DNA of 64,000 bases from Cercophora sp. LCS_1 (taxonomy: Eukaryota > Ascomycota > Sordariomycetes > Sordariales > Lasiosphaeriaceae), in NCBI GenBank assembly GCA_036250225.1, contig JAPZLL010000067.1, positions 1 through 64,000 of the forward strand. Direction: 5' to 3'. Shown here piece after piece: positions 54,308 to 64,000 of the stretch; the first letter of the stretch is position 1; each line of letters opens with the position of its first letter. A program made the translations under genes and the position numbers. The notes under the pieces were generated by a model that worked only from the letters and a program-made list of their open reading frames with translations, made no database searches and was not told the origin of the DNA.

Positions 54308-55210
54308 ATGCCCCAAGAATCCACCTTTCGCACCTTCACCCCCTCCCAAGGAGCAAACTATGCCCAGCATCGCCTAACCTACCACCAAGACGTCTACGAT
54401 GCAATCCTACACCACCACACCTCGACGGGTGGCAATCTCAGCACCCTCGTCGACATTGGCTGCGGCCCCGGACTCGTCACCCGCGATCTAGCGCCGCATT
54501 TCACCTCGGCCATCGGCCTGGATGCATCAGAAGGGATGATCACCACCGCCCAATCCCTGTCCACCGACCCAGCCATCAGCTTCCACGTCTCATCGGCCGA
54601 AGACCTGACTCCCGTGACCAACGGCTCCGTTGACTTGATCACCTCGGCAAATGCAGCCCACTGGTTCGACATGTCCCGTTTCTGGCGTCGCGCAGCCGAG
54701 GTCCTCAAACCGGGCGGAACGGTGGCGCTGTGGGCTGGTGGTTCACTCAAGGTCGACAAGGGCATGGTGAATGCGCAGAGGATCCAGAGTGTAATTGATT
54801 CGTTGAACGAGAGGTTGGACGAGTACATGGCGCCTGGAAATCGCTTGGTTCGGGGTTTGTACAAGGATCTGAAAATGCCGTGGGACTTGGAGCAGCGAGT
54901 TGATGAGTTTGGTCAGGATGGATTCGTGAGGACGGAATGGGGGACTGATCAGGGGTCACGGCCGTGGGATCGGTTTTATGTGAGTAAAGGGGAGATGGGG
55001 TTGGATGCGTTTGAGATGGTGCTTGGCACCATGAGCCCAGTTGTAAGGTGGAGGGAGGCGAATCCGCAGCTGGCTGGGACTGAGGACGATGTGGTGCGGA
55101 TTGTGAGAAGGGATATTGAGCAATGTTTGAGGGATGGGGGTGTGGAGGAGGGGAAGGAGGTGTTGAAGGGTGGCGTCAGTGGCGTTTTGCTGTTGGTCAA
55201 GAGGAAGTGA
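54308..55210 (+). CDS. SAM-dependent methyltransferase (class I)
   Basis: A 300-aa single-exon soluble enzyme from ATG 54308 (MPQESTFRTFTPSQGANYAQ). Motif I is LVDIGCGPG at residues 47-55. The acidic end of strand 2 is IGLDASEGMI, followed by SVDLITSANAAHWFD (motif II region) and VLKPGGTVALW (motif III). It resembles trans-aconitate/Tmt1-like fungal methyltransferases (the AHWF string is typical), but the substrate cannot be read from sequence. It is the first of three neighbouring small-molecule enzymes (methyltransferase, isochorismatase-fold, heme-thiolate peroxidase). The gene is intact. Confidence 0.88.
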   Translation: MPQESTFRTFTPSQGANYAQHRLTYHQDVYDAILHHHTSTGGNLSTLVDIGCGPGLVTRDLAPHFTSAIGLDASEGMITTAQSLSTDPAISFHVSSAEDLTPVTNGSVDLITSANAAHWFDMSRFWRRAAEVLKPGGTVALWAGGSLKVDKGMVNAQRIQSVIDSLNERLDEYMAPGNRLVRGLYKDLKMPWDLEQRVDEFGQDGFVRTEWGTDQGSRPWDRFYVSKGEMGLDAFEMVLGTMSPVVRWREANPQLAGTEDDVVRIVRRDIEQCLRDGGVEEGKEVLKGGVSGVLLLVKRK

Positions 55211-55616
55211 TAGGTTAGAAACAGATCGAAAACAGGAAAGTAGGAAAGATTCTTGATTACCTCCACGACAGTTGCTAAAGCACCCAGGTTGGCCAAGTAT
55301 GAGAGAAAAAATGAGAGAAAAAAAAAAAAAAAAAGAAAACCATGTCCTGAGCTTGAATAATCCAAAAAGCAAAGCTTTAAAAAGCAGCGCTGGGAACAAG
55401 CACTGGTGATGTGGGCTACCAACGAATCATACACATACACTGGAGCAAAGAAGCATTTGAACGAGAACTATCTGCTTGAGCGGGAATAAACTCGGAGGCC
55501 CAAAAGGGTTGCGGGGTAGCTCGACCTTTTCAAGCCCAGTCCTCGCCCCTCAACGGTTTCCCGTACCTGACTCATTCCCATTCTCCAATCCCGAGTGCAA
55601 CACACCCATCGCTGAA
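55211..55616. other. Spacer between methyltransferase and isochorismatase genes
   Basis: It contains a run of sixteen A near 55320 and the promoter of the downstream gene. No gene is seen. Confidence 0.5.
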
Positions 55617-56486
55617 ATGTCTTCCCCATCGATAAACATCCATCCCATCGGCAACCGCTCCAACTCATGGCTTTTCAACCCGGCTTCCGGCTGGGATCTT
55701 ACGCACTCGCCCGAAGCCCTCTCCCCGCGCCTGACCCTGAGAACAACGACGGCTCCGATAACTATCAATCCTACAAGAACAGCCCTCATTGTGGTCGACA
55801 TGCAAAACTTCTTCCTCTCTCCGGTCTTGGGAAGGGCCCCGGGGCCAGGCCACGCCGCCTACCAGGTCCTGCTGTCCACCGCCTTCCCCGCAGCCCGTCG
55901 CGCTGGCATCCGAATCATCCATCTAACATGGGGCATCACCCCATCCGACCTCGCCACTCTCCCGCCTGTCATCTTCCGTGGCTTTGGATTCACACACACA
56001 CCCGCCGGCGATGGGACTTGGCTTGAGACACAAAACCCCATCACTATCGGCGACGACATGGGAACCCTCGGGACACCGACGATCAAGGTAGGACGTATGT
56101 TGATGAGGGACCAGTGGAACACCGCCTTATACGAAGATCTGGAGCATGAATTTGCGGAATCGCAAGGGACGGACCTACCGCAAGTTCGGTTTCATAAAAA
56201 TAGGGTGTCTGGATTTTGGGCTGGCGCGACGGATATTGCGGAGTATTTGAGGGAAGAAGGGATCACGACGCTGTTGTTCACCGGTGTGAATACTGACCAA
56301 TGTGTTTTGGCTTCGGTGCAGGATGCTTGTAGTCTGGGGTTTGATACGGTGCTTTTGAGAGATGGATGTGGAACGAGTAGTCCGGACTTTGCGAGGGAGT
56401 GTGTTGAGTTCAATGCGCGGAGGGTTTGGGGGTTTGTGTCGAGCTGTGCTGATTTGAAGGCCGGTATTGAGCAGATGAAGGACTGA
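55617..56486 (+). CDS. Isochorismatase-family cysteine hydrolase
   Basis: A 289-aa single-exon protein from ATG 55617. The isochorismatase-fold catalytic set is visible: Asp61 in VVDMQNFF, Lys194 in FHKNRVSGF and the nucleophile Cys229 in GVNTDQCVLASVQDA. The family hydrolyses ether or amide bonds, such as isochorismate, nicotinamide or small amides. Most fungal members have unknown substrates; some are secreted to lower plant salicylate, but no signal peptide is seen here. It stands convergent with the peroxidase gene, 69 bp apart. Confidence 0.9.
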   Translation: MSSPSINIHPIGNRSNSWLFNPASGWDLTHSPEALSPRLTLRTTTAPITINPTRTALIVVDMQNFFLSPVLGRAPGPGHAAYQVLLSTAFPAARRAGIRIIHLTWGITPSDLATLPPVIFRGFGFTHTPAGDGTWLETQNPITIGDDMGTLGTPTIKVGRMLMRDQWNTALYEDLEHEFAESQGTDLPQVRFHKNRVSGFWAGATDIAEYLREEGITTLLFTGVNTDQCVLASVQDACSLGFDTVLLRDGCGTSSPDFARECVEFNARRVWGFVSSCADLKAGIEQMKD

Positions 56487-56555
56487 GAAATGTGTTTTGT
56501 TTGATAAATACGATTTCTTGGATATCGGGTATTCAGAAAGTGGCAGTCTCTTGGA

Positions 56556-57419
56556 TTACCAGTCAAAGTGTGTCACCCTCTTGACCTTCCCAACCGGCGT
56601 CCCAGCTGTCAGGTTTCTCATAGCCTGCAGGTGCACATCCAAGTCATCCCGTTCAAACGACGTGTCAGACCTCTTCCAGCCCAGGTGTTGAGGCAGTTGC
56701 TCGTGCTCAAAGAAAAACTCCAACCAGCTTCTCTTGGCCGTTGCCGTCTTCTTGTTGCCGAGCAGAATAAGATATGCGACTGACTCGCCTAGGCTGAACC
56801 CATCACCGAGCGGCGACATGCTGTACTCGGGGTTCGTGGCCTTTGATGTCTTGATCCGTGCCGTGCGGGCATTGGCCGACATCTTCAGGTCGACCGTCTC
56901 GTCAGTCCAGTGTTTCTTGGTCTCATCAAACACGCTCTGGTTGAAAGCGATGGTGCTCCCAAAGTACGCGTCGGAGCGACTGCCAACGTTATTAACAAGT
57001 CTTGTTAGCAAAACACCGGGACACAAACCTGAGGCTGGCGTCGTGTTCGAGAATATTGTGGTTGCCGAGGTCGTTGAGAGAAAAGCTTGTCGCGTTTGGC
57101 TTCGGATTGGTAGTCACGCCAAAATCGAAGAGGAAGCCTCCAAGCGTCTTGTTGATGTGAAGTCCGTCAAATAGCGCGTTGGCCGCAATTTCGCGGGTGA
57201 TGTCCTTGCCGTCATGAGGGAGGAAGCCATGGTTGGCAAGAGTGTTGAGCATGGGGCAAGGACCTCGGACTGCAGCGTCGTCGATGGTTAGGAACAACCC
57301 TCGATCACTGCGTGTGAGAGATTTGACCTACCGTCATATGGACCAGGAGGCGACCACTTGTCGAAACTTGCCAAGACTGGACCAGCAGTCAAGACCGCCG
57401 TGACGGAAACGAACTTCAT
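56556..57419 (-). CDS. Secreted heme-thiolate peroxidase (chloroperoxidase/UPO superfamily)
   Basis: A 250-aa secreted enzyme from exons 57419-57332, 57269-57029 and 56979-56556, with introns of 62 and 49 bp. A signal peptide (MKFVSVTAVLTAGPVLA) precedes the mature start SFDKWSPPGPYDVRGPCP. The proximal heme ligand is Cys34 in the PCP motif, followed by MLNTLANHGFLPHDGK. The acid-base site reads EHD (residues 104-106, in ILEHDASLSRSD), the form found in chloroperoxidase, rather than the EGD of unspecific peroxygenases. A halogenation or peroxygenation substrate is unknown. The length fits short fungal members and the gene is intact. Confidence 0.92.
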
Positions 57420-58112
57420 TCTGACTTTGACGTGAGATGAGCCTGTCGCTGAGTTCTCGCTGTTTTCGTTTTCAAGTTCCAATGGGCTAACCAACCTCAT
57501 ATAGTTACTAGGCAAGGGTACCCAAACACCTCTCGGCTGTTCAAGCAAAAGTGGGGAGTGTCGGCGTAAAAGATGCACAGCCTGCCCCAATAAAGTGATG
57601 CCTGTACCCGAGTTCCTGAGCCAAGAGTTCAATATTACGCCCAAGTCGTGGGGAATCCAAGGGCGACCCCAACGAGCCCGAGCGAACCCGAGCCGCTCCA
57701 GCATGCTTGTCCAAACAACAAAATACGCGTATCTCCCTCCTCGGGAAACAATGCGGTTGGTTGTTGAACCGGGTGCCATCTTTGCATCGGCACTCAATCT
57801 CAGGCTAAGCCTGGTCGTGCTGCGTATATCCCGGAAGGTTGGCTATGTGTGTCAATTTATCCGTAAGCACACAAGCGCACCTTGCAGGAAACCGGGACCC
57901 CCTCAGCGGTGTCGTGCATCGATCCGCGTAATTGTCGGTCAAATCAGGAGACTGAAATTGTCAGCAGCCGCAACCGGATTGTCACAACCATGGTTCTCCC
58001 TTGCAGCCAGCCCTTCAAACTCACTCATGTAGCTCATATAGGGTGGCAAAGGGGCTTGCCACTTGACTCTTTCTGCAAACAACTTGGGAGAGCGATTTAA
58101 CATTGCATTGTA
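57420..58112. other. Promoter of the peroxidase gene
   Basis: No gene is seen. It lies between the peroxidase start and the 3' end of the Clr5 gene, both on the minus strand. Confidence 0.5.
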
Positions 58113-59872
58113 TCATTGCCAGCCCGGCTCGGTCTTCATCCCAAGGTAGTCCTCGGGATGCCTGAGAAAGACCTTCCACCGTTTGACCCTTTCGGGCTGA
58201 CGGCGTTGCGGGCCAAGCAACCACGGGAGAATGATTTGTGCTAATGAACCGTCCAAAGCGTCCCTGCCTATGGCTGTGCAGCACTGAGTCAACCAGTCCT
58301 GGCACACGCGTGCTTGTTCAACCAGGGGCCCGATCTCGTCTCCGCGGCCCGTCTCCATGTAGACGATGGCCCGAGTCAAACAAGCGATTCCAGCCGCCGG
58401 GTAGTGGGTGAACTCGCTCCTCGCCATTGATGCCTTCCATGGCGCGTCAATCATGTCCAACAGCCTCTCGGCATCCTCATAGTGCTTGTGAAAGAGACTT
58501 GGTAGCACGAAATGTAGCAGCACCCAGCAACACCGATGGCCCGTCAGAGCGGTTGGCTTTGCCTCACAAAACTCAACCATCCAGTCCACTAACGCTCTCA
58601 GCCTGTGCTCATCGCCATACTCAGGCTCAGTGACCCAGAACGCGTACGAGGGCGCCAGCTCGCTGGGCCTGTGTCGCTTGAACATGGCCGCCATCTGGTC
58701 ACACCGCAGCTGCCCCGCCGCCTCCGACACAAACAACATCTCGGCAATATCCATACTGATCATTCTGTTCATCGCCAGCGCCAACGGGTGTGTGCTCCCC
58801 AACATGACCGCGCACAAGTCGGCCACGTACTTGATGACGACTCTCCCGACCTCGTCGTTCCGCTCACAGAGCAGGACAAACACCTGCACCAACCGCGTGA
58901 ACATCATGGTATCCTGATCCTTTATGAGAACACCCAGCCTATCCAGCCGATCATTGATCTTCTTCACAACCATGGCGTCATCCACCGTCATTTGAATCTC
59001 ATCCCACAGATCAGACACCCATGCCATCAGGTTCATGGCCACGGGTTCACCGCCCTTCGCGATGTAGAGCTGCAGCCGCTGGTCGTATCTCCACACCCCG
59101 TCATCCAGGCCTCCACTCATGTAATCGCGGTACAGAATGAAGACTTCTGTCCGTGACCCGTCACTCATGGTCCCCGGCACGGAAAGCATAGCCACGGGGT
59201 CGGGCGACGGCGTGCGCGCCACGATTCCATACCTCGCGCTGCCAACCTCGAGATTGCCGACGTCGTCCAGCTTGGCGAGTACATCGGGTTTGCGTCGCAA
59301 GTATCGCGCGACATCGTCCCAGTCGACCGGGCGGCCGTGGAGGTAGAACGTTGAGTCTTTACCGGCCCGGTCGCGTTGGTACCTCATGGCGAGGAGCGTT
59401 TTGATGGCGGCTTCATGGTTGTTCTTGCGGAGCGCCCAGGCTTTGACCCGGATTTTGTACATGCGGTCCCTGCTAAAGTCAGCCCATCTCTGCGTCGCGT
59501 CCGGGAATTGACGACGAGGATAGGGAAGTCTTGCGTCGCGAAGAAATTGTGGTTCTCTTCCATGTATTTCCGAACTTCGCGAAGCGTCTTGTCTTCTTCC
59601 ATGTAGAGAGTGGTGATGACATCGCGGAACGTGTCCCAGTCGTTGGGCGAGGCGTATTTGGACTGTTTGGACGAGACAGTGGGGTATTGGTTCGCGATGC
59701 TGCAACTGCCCGGGATCCTGGGGCGAACCAGGACTTGGCGTCCTTTTGCCGGGCCGCCTGGTGCCATTCCGGTCGCGTGCTTCGGGCTTGATTGAGGCTG
59801 TCGCCGGACTTGAGCCGCTGATGCGGAGTACTCTGGTACGGATCCAGAATGGGGGACAAAAGGACTGGGCAT
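58113..59872 (-). CDS. Clr5-domain protein with a GC-AG intron
   Basis: A 564-aa protein from exons 59872-59535 and 59469-58113. The Clr5 domain (residues about 68-125) reads DWDTFRDVITTLYMEEDKTL, then VRKYMEENHNFFAT and, after the intron, DRMYKIRVKAWALRKN. Clr5 domains, named from a fission-yeast silencing factor, are found in many filamentous-fungal proteins of unsettled function. The junction requires a donor GCAAG instead of GT (59534) and a normal CAG acceptor (59470). GC-AG introns are known but rare, and the rejoined domain supports this one. The rest is an alpha-helical, Trp- and Cys-containing region without known motifs. The start was chosen at MPSPFVPHSGS. Confidence 0.75.
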
Positions 59873-60823
59873 TGGTGCCTTTTTGAGGGACGCGAGGGCA
59901 GGTTCAGGGGCAAGCGGCAACCACCGACCTATGTAATCCGTAGGGATTCGGCAAAGGAGCAAGACCCCTGTGACGCCATGGTCGCGTTTCCCCGATTGGA
60001 GGACTGTAACCCCGCAAACCCCCTGCTGCAGGGTGCTTGCATGAGAGCGGAGGGCACACTCAGGTTCTTGGGACGGGACCAGATCAAGGCGGGACATGGT
60101 TGTCGGATGGACCGGATTGATGGAAGACTTGTCAACCTGCCATGGATACCACTAGATTGAATGCGAGCTCGGGGAGGCTATTGACGCGACGGTGTCATGT
60201 TCATCGCCAAGTTACATCGTGAATGGCATCCGCGCCCCCGCCCGATCGCTCGCCGCTAGTGATTCACCCCCGGATCGTGCATGAATGGCTGGAACGGGGA
60301 AATTCCAGACGCCAGACGGCCGCGCGTAGACCCTCCACACCGACCAACTGTCTCTTTTGTCGCGGAGATCCCACCAGAACCTCACCTGAGCTGAACGCCT
60401 TGAGGAGGAGTGGGTATCCCGATGCCGTACAGCGATGTCTACATGTTCCTTGGCAAGCTGAATGCCATGATGGAAATGACAAAGGTGAGCAACTGCATGT
60501 TTGTCAGTTTGTCGACCTCGACATCGCGATTGAACATACCGATGAGATGAAGAACGGCACCAATATGCATATTTCAAAATGGGTTAGCACAGGCTCACAA
60601 TCAGTGCCGTTCTCGGGATGGGGGCTGATAGTCAAGTAAACAAAAAAAACAAACTCAGAATGGGCGCCCCACCCATCATTTGCCGCACTAACCTATCCAT
60701 CACTACCTTTGGCTGTTGTGCCCCTAATTAGACCTGAAACTATGACACAGAGCGGTTGCAGCTAACAAGGCAGCCAAGTTTCTTAACTGGAACGATGAAG
60801 TCGCCAATACCGGGAGCATATTC
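59873..60823. other. Intergenic, no gene seen
   Basis: Short open frames on both strands (60212-60639) have no motifs and were left out. Confidence 0.45.
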
Positions 60824-61458
60824 TCACTGCGCCGGCACCGTCTCCTTGTTGTCCTCGAAACCCGAACTCTCAGGGACATTGAACACAACGTTGGACCTAC
60901 CAAACGTCTTCTCCAGCTTGACCACGCCTTCTTTCTTGAGCTCGGTCAGGAGGGTCAGCCCCAGGAGACCAGTGAGGCCCTCCTCCTCCAAAAGCGTGTT
61001 GAACTCGGCGTAAAAGACCGGCTTGTCGGGGAGATCCTTGTAGACAGCGGGCTTGCCCCACTCGTTGAAGCCGAACTCATAAGGGATCATCTTGGTGTCT
61101 TTGAAGAGTCAGCTGCGCGGCTTGACGGAGCCGTCCATCATGTCATCTTGCTTGACCAGCCAAAGGGTAGAGACGGCACCGTACTCAACGAGCTTCTAGT
61201 TATCGCCCATGTCGAAGTGGCGGTGGATTAGGCAAACAGAGAGGTCATCGTAGACTTGATGCTTACGGAAGATTTCCCTGCATCAGGCCGTTAGACACGG
61301 CGGGTTACATCATGGGTATCCGCAGGGGCAGCTTACATCATTTTCTCCTCATTGACTCTCTGGGGTGGGCGCTCGGCAAAGGCGTGGAAGGCCTTGATAA
61401 GACGGGGGAGGGCCTGGTAGTCCGACGGGTGATAAGTGTCGATCATGGTGTTGGCCAT
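60824..61458 (-). pseudogene. Pseudogene of a fungal hypothetical protein, two in-frame stops
   Basis: An ATG at 61458 opens a convincing coding frame: MANTMIDTYHPSDYQALPRL, then EIFRKHQVYDDLSVCLIHRH after an intron at 61278-61336. The same frame meets TAG at 61196-61198 and TGA at 61109-61111, yet coding character resumes each time (KLVEYGAVSTLWLVKQDD, then MIPYEFGFNEWGKPAVYKDL) and closes at 60824. Both stops lie within otherwise well-preserved codons, so this is a young pseudogene. Without the stops the protein would be about 190 aa. I do not know its function. Confidence 0.72.
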
Positions 61459-62358
61459 ATTGATTTATTCGACAATGAGTGTATGGCTGGATGGGTGGCT
61501 TGGATGAGTGATTGGCTGATGTTGATTGATGCTGTGATGAAGAGAACCTCTAATCTTTATTGAATTCTAAACAGAGAAAATGTGAGGTGGGGATCTTGGT
61601 TGCGGAGGTATTGGAGCTTTCACGTCCCACTTTGGTGAGCGTTTCTCTGAGTTGTACACGGCCGCTCTTCGTGTGTGATATGAGACCGGGTTTACCGCCA
61701 ACGTAGGGCTCTTAACTGTCAAACATCGCTGCGTAACTTGGTGTCCCGCAGAGAGACGGAAGACATGGAAGCAGCCACCTCATGTTCTTTTCTGCAAAGG
61801 CAGGGTCACCTGAGCCTCAGACCATGCCTATATGTCGGCCCGGTGGTTTGTTTCCGGTAGTTCCTCGTAAATTTCGCTTGAACTGTTACACTACTGGGCC
61901 CACCATGCATCGTTGTAATACCAGAATGCCTGAGTCTTGCAGGAGTGCATAGTACCATACAATATAGTACAATACAAAGTCGCGGTGAGGGCTGCCAGTA
62001 TCTCCGCTCCGCCGCGAAACAGATTGCGAATGATTCGTTACCAGTCGTCCGCGCATGTGCAGAGGTTCGAAACGGCAGGTTCGTTGGGTGGACTGTGCAG
62101 GCGGGTAGGTATTCTCATGGAGCGCACTTGTGCAACACGGGAAGGAGCGCCTTGCGGTGTGCCCGATAACGGCCCCACACGAACCGGCACCGATGACGAG
62201 CAAGATTGCGCCGAAGACGCAGGTTGGGGAAAGAACCTCCAGTGTAGCGTTTCAGCGGAAAGTCTCAACATCTCAACGGGTCAACGGCAACTCCTCGGCC
62301 AGCGGGCCGAACGTCCGCACACATCGTTGCAACCGCTGAGAGTCAGGAGTCACCGCCG
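61459..62358. other. Intergenic, no gene seen
   Basis: It holds the promoter of the minus-strand pseudogene and the upstream region of the ABC-transporter remnant. Several short ORFs show no features. Confidence 0.45.
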
Positions 62359-64000
62359 ATGGACTTCCTAACGTCGACTGCCGCCTCTGGTGAGGTGGAC
62401 CTTAGTCTAGACTTTGGGGACATCGTTCTTTGCATCCTTCCTCGCGCCTTGTTCCTACCCCTTGTCGGGTCCAAATGGGCACTTGCGAAGTCGCCGAGAC
62501 CGACGACAGCCAAAGTCAAACGATGCATCTGGGCAGCACCCGAACGCAAGGCAACCTCGATCTGCGGCTCTACTTGATTCAAGAAATTCTCACCACATGC
62601 AGGTGTTTCTTCTGGTGCTTGTCGCCCTTCATCTTGCGTCGCTCATCCTGCATGCAAGAAGGCCCTTTTCGACTCTCTCGAGGGCCAAGTCTCAGTCTTG
62701 GCATGCTCCCAGTAACTCGTTTCCGGAATTCTTCTCTTGCTGAGATACTCGGTCACGCGCAAACGCTCCCATTTATTTGAGCTGCTCATCCTCATTTTCG
62801 CTGTGTGCGACATCTTCAGAGCCCACACAGGATGGAGACTCTCGTCGGCGACGGGCTTTGCCTCCCGGGAATCTGTCATCGCGATCCTTGAGACAGCAGC
62901 GACGGGCACGTAAGGTTTACTGCTCATGGCCGCTTCCTGGTTCTCGACGCCCTCTGATCACGCATACGTTGGCATTGTGGCCAAGGAATCCAACGCCCGC
63001 ATCCTCAGCCTCTTGAGTCTCAATTGGCTCAACCCTCTCCTGTCGCATGGCCTCAGGAACCGACTCAAGCAGCAAGATCTAGAAACGTCGAAAGTGCATC
63101 ACAATGCTGTCTTCTCACCCCCATATGATGGAGGTAATATACCTCCTTCAGCAAAGGGTGCAACGGGCAGTCTTCTTCGGCAATTGATGCGACAACAGCC
63201 AGTCAAAGTTCAGCTTCTCTTCTTGGCTTCAGGCGTCTTGTCCATCTTGACGGCGGCCATTACCCTGTGCCAACCGCTCATCATCGGTGGCCTGGTCAGT
63301 TATCTCCAAGGCGATCAACACCCGTCTGTTGGGGCTTGGTTGGTAGTTGCTCTGTTCCTCGCGTAGGTCCCAGACTCCTGAGTCTGTTCGTGCCCTGCAC
63401 ATTTGCGGCCCTCTGGTATGCTCGAATCCCAGGATCCCGACTGAGGTTTTAAAACAAAATCATTGACAAAGCGTAGGATTTTCTACTTGCGGATGATTCC
63501 GTCTTCTGCGCCTGGGCTATACGAGAATATGATACAAACCTTGCTACGATGCGTCTACTCGACCAGGTAACTTCTTCTCTGACATTTTGCCCAGGGCTCC
63601 CACATCCTTCATCGAATCCCACAGCGCTGAGATTCTCAACCGGTATGTGCAAGTATCCTCGCCCCAGCTTTGCAACCTCTAACGCAGGTGATCCAAAGGT
63701 TTAAACAAGATGTGGATGTCATTGATCTTGAGCTTCCACAGTCCTTTGGGAACATAGTCTTTGCCTCGATGTTCGCCTTCTCATCGGTCATTGTATTGGC
63801 CATAAGCTCGCCGTACACACTCGTCAGTCTTTCTGCATCGATTGTCCTTCTCTGGCTTATTGGCAAGCAATACGCAGCGACATCGTCGCAACTTCGCACT
63901 CTCCAGATCGCAGCACAGACCCCCATGGTCGAGTTCCTCCGAGCTAGGTTTGGCGGAAGATGCACGATTCGGGCCTTTGGCTTCCAGCAGGAGACTTACA
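62359..64000 (+). pseudogene. ABCC-type multidrug transporter, internally deleted and truncated by window end
   Basis: The pieces follow ABCC (MRP-like) order but in several frames. 62359-62577 reads as the start of TMD0 (FGDIVLCILPRALFLPLVG), and 62591-62743 as a helix (VFLLVLVALHLASLILHARR). 62745-62910 continues in another frame (HLFELLILIFAVCDIFRAHT). 62987-63366 carries the L0/TMD1 start (LLSLNWLNPLLSHGLRNRLK and PLIIGGLVSYLQ) to a stop. From about 63590 the sequence is TMD2 (RAPTSFIESHSAEILNR, a good intron at 63643-63698, then FKQDVDVIDLELPQSFGNIV, open to the edge). Most of TMD1 and all of NBD1 are missing. I infer an internal deletion plus frame breaks. Confidence 0.65.

Noticed and set aside
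1..64000. CRISPR arrays, prokaryotic operons, phage features
   Set aside because: None seen; the window is eukaryotic with spliceosomal introns.

Overview
The window is nuclear DNA of a filamentous ascomycete (Pezizomycotina, most likely a Sordariomycete). The evidence is short introns of about 45-97 bp with GT-AG ends and CTAAC/CTAAT branch sites, GC-rich third codon positions, monocistronic genes on both strands, and typically fungal families (Zn2Cys6 regulator, Clr5 domain, HetC-like, ENA ATPase, Kgd4, heme-thiolate peroxidase). All gene models and splice sites were read by eye from the sequence; no similarity search was run, so family names rest on recognised motifs.

Layout. 1-7.5 kb is gene-poor and repeat-influenced: possible LTR remnants, one tiny spliced gene, a kinase-like gene, a solo LTR with a perfect 5-bp target duplication, a beta-propeller remnant and a decayed ankyrin-like gene. 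8-27 kb is a conserved housekeeping block: KHA1-type K+/H+ antiporter, mitochondrial Kgd4/Ymr31, cytochrome c/c1 heme lyase, a RUS/DUF647 protein, mevalonate diphosphate decarboxylase (ERG19), a hypothetical protein, a MARVEL-like membrane protein, a hemerythrin-like protein and an ENA-type Na+/K+ ATPase. 28-41 kb is catabolic and secretory: a pisatin-demethylase-like P450, a GH30 glucuronoxylanase-like enzyme, a GFA-type zinc protein, a large secreted HetC-like/vWA protein, a CE15 glucuronoyl-esterase-like protein, a metallo-beta-lactamase-fold hydrolase and a secreted TIM-barrel-like protein. 42-64 kb is accessory and visibly decaying. It holds a DUF7924-like ORF with an internal stop, a secreted Gly/Leu-rich protein, a disrupted Zn2Cys6 regulator next to a frameshifted MFS pump, a multi-spanning membrane protein, a pogo-like MITE, a secreted Cys-rich protein, a methyltransferase, an isochorismatase-fold hydrolase, a chloroperoxidase-type heme-thiolate peroxidase, a Clr5 protein with a GC-AG intron, a pseudogene with two stops, and an ABCC transporter that lacks its middle and runs off the window end.

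How the genes may work together. GH30 and CE15 would act on the same plant polymer, glucuronoxylan and its ester links to lignin. ENA and KHA1 both handle alkali cations. The heme lyase and Kgd4 serve mitochondrial respiration. The methyltransferase, isochorismatase and peroxidase are neighbours in a possible small detoxification or tailoring group, but no polyketide synthase or peptide synthetase backbone is present. The regulator, MFS and ABCC losses suggest that an export function has been lost or is being lost in the right third.
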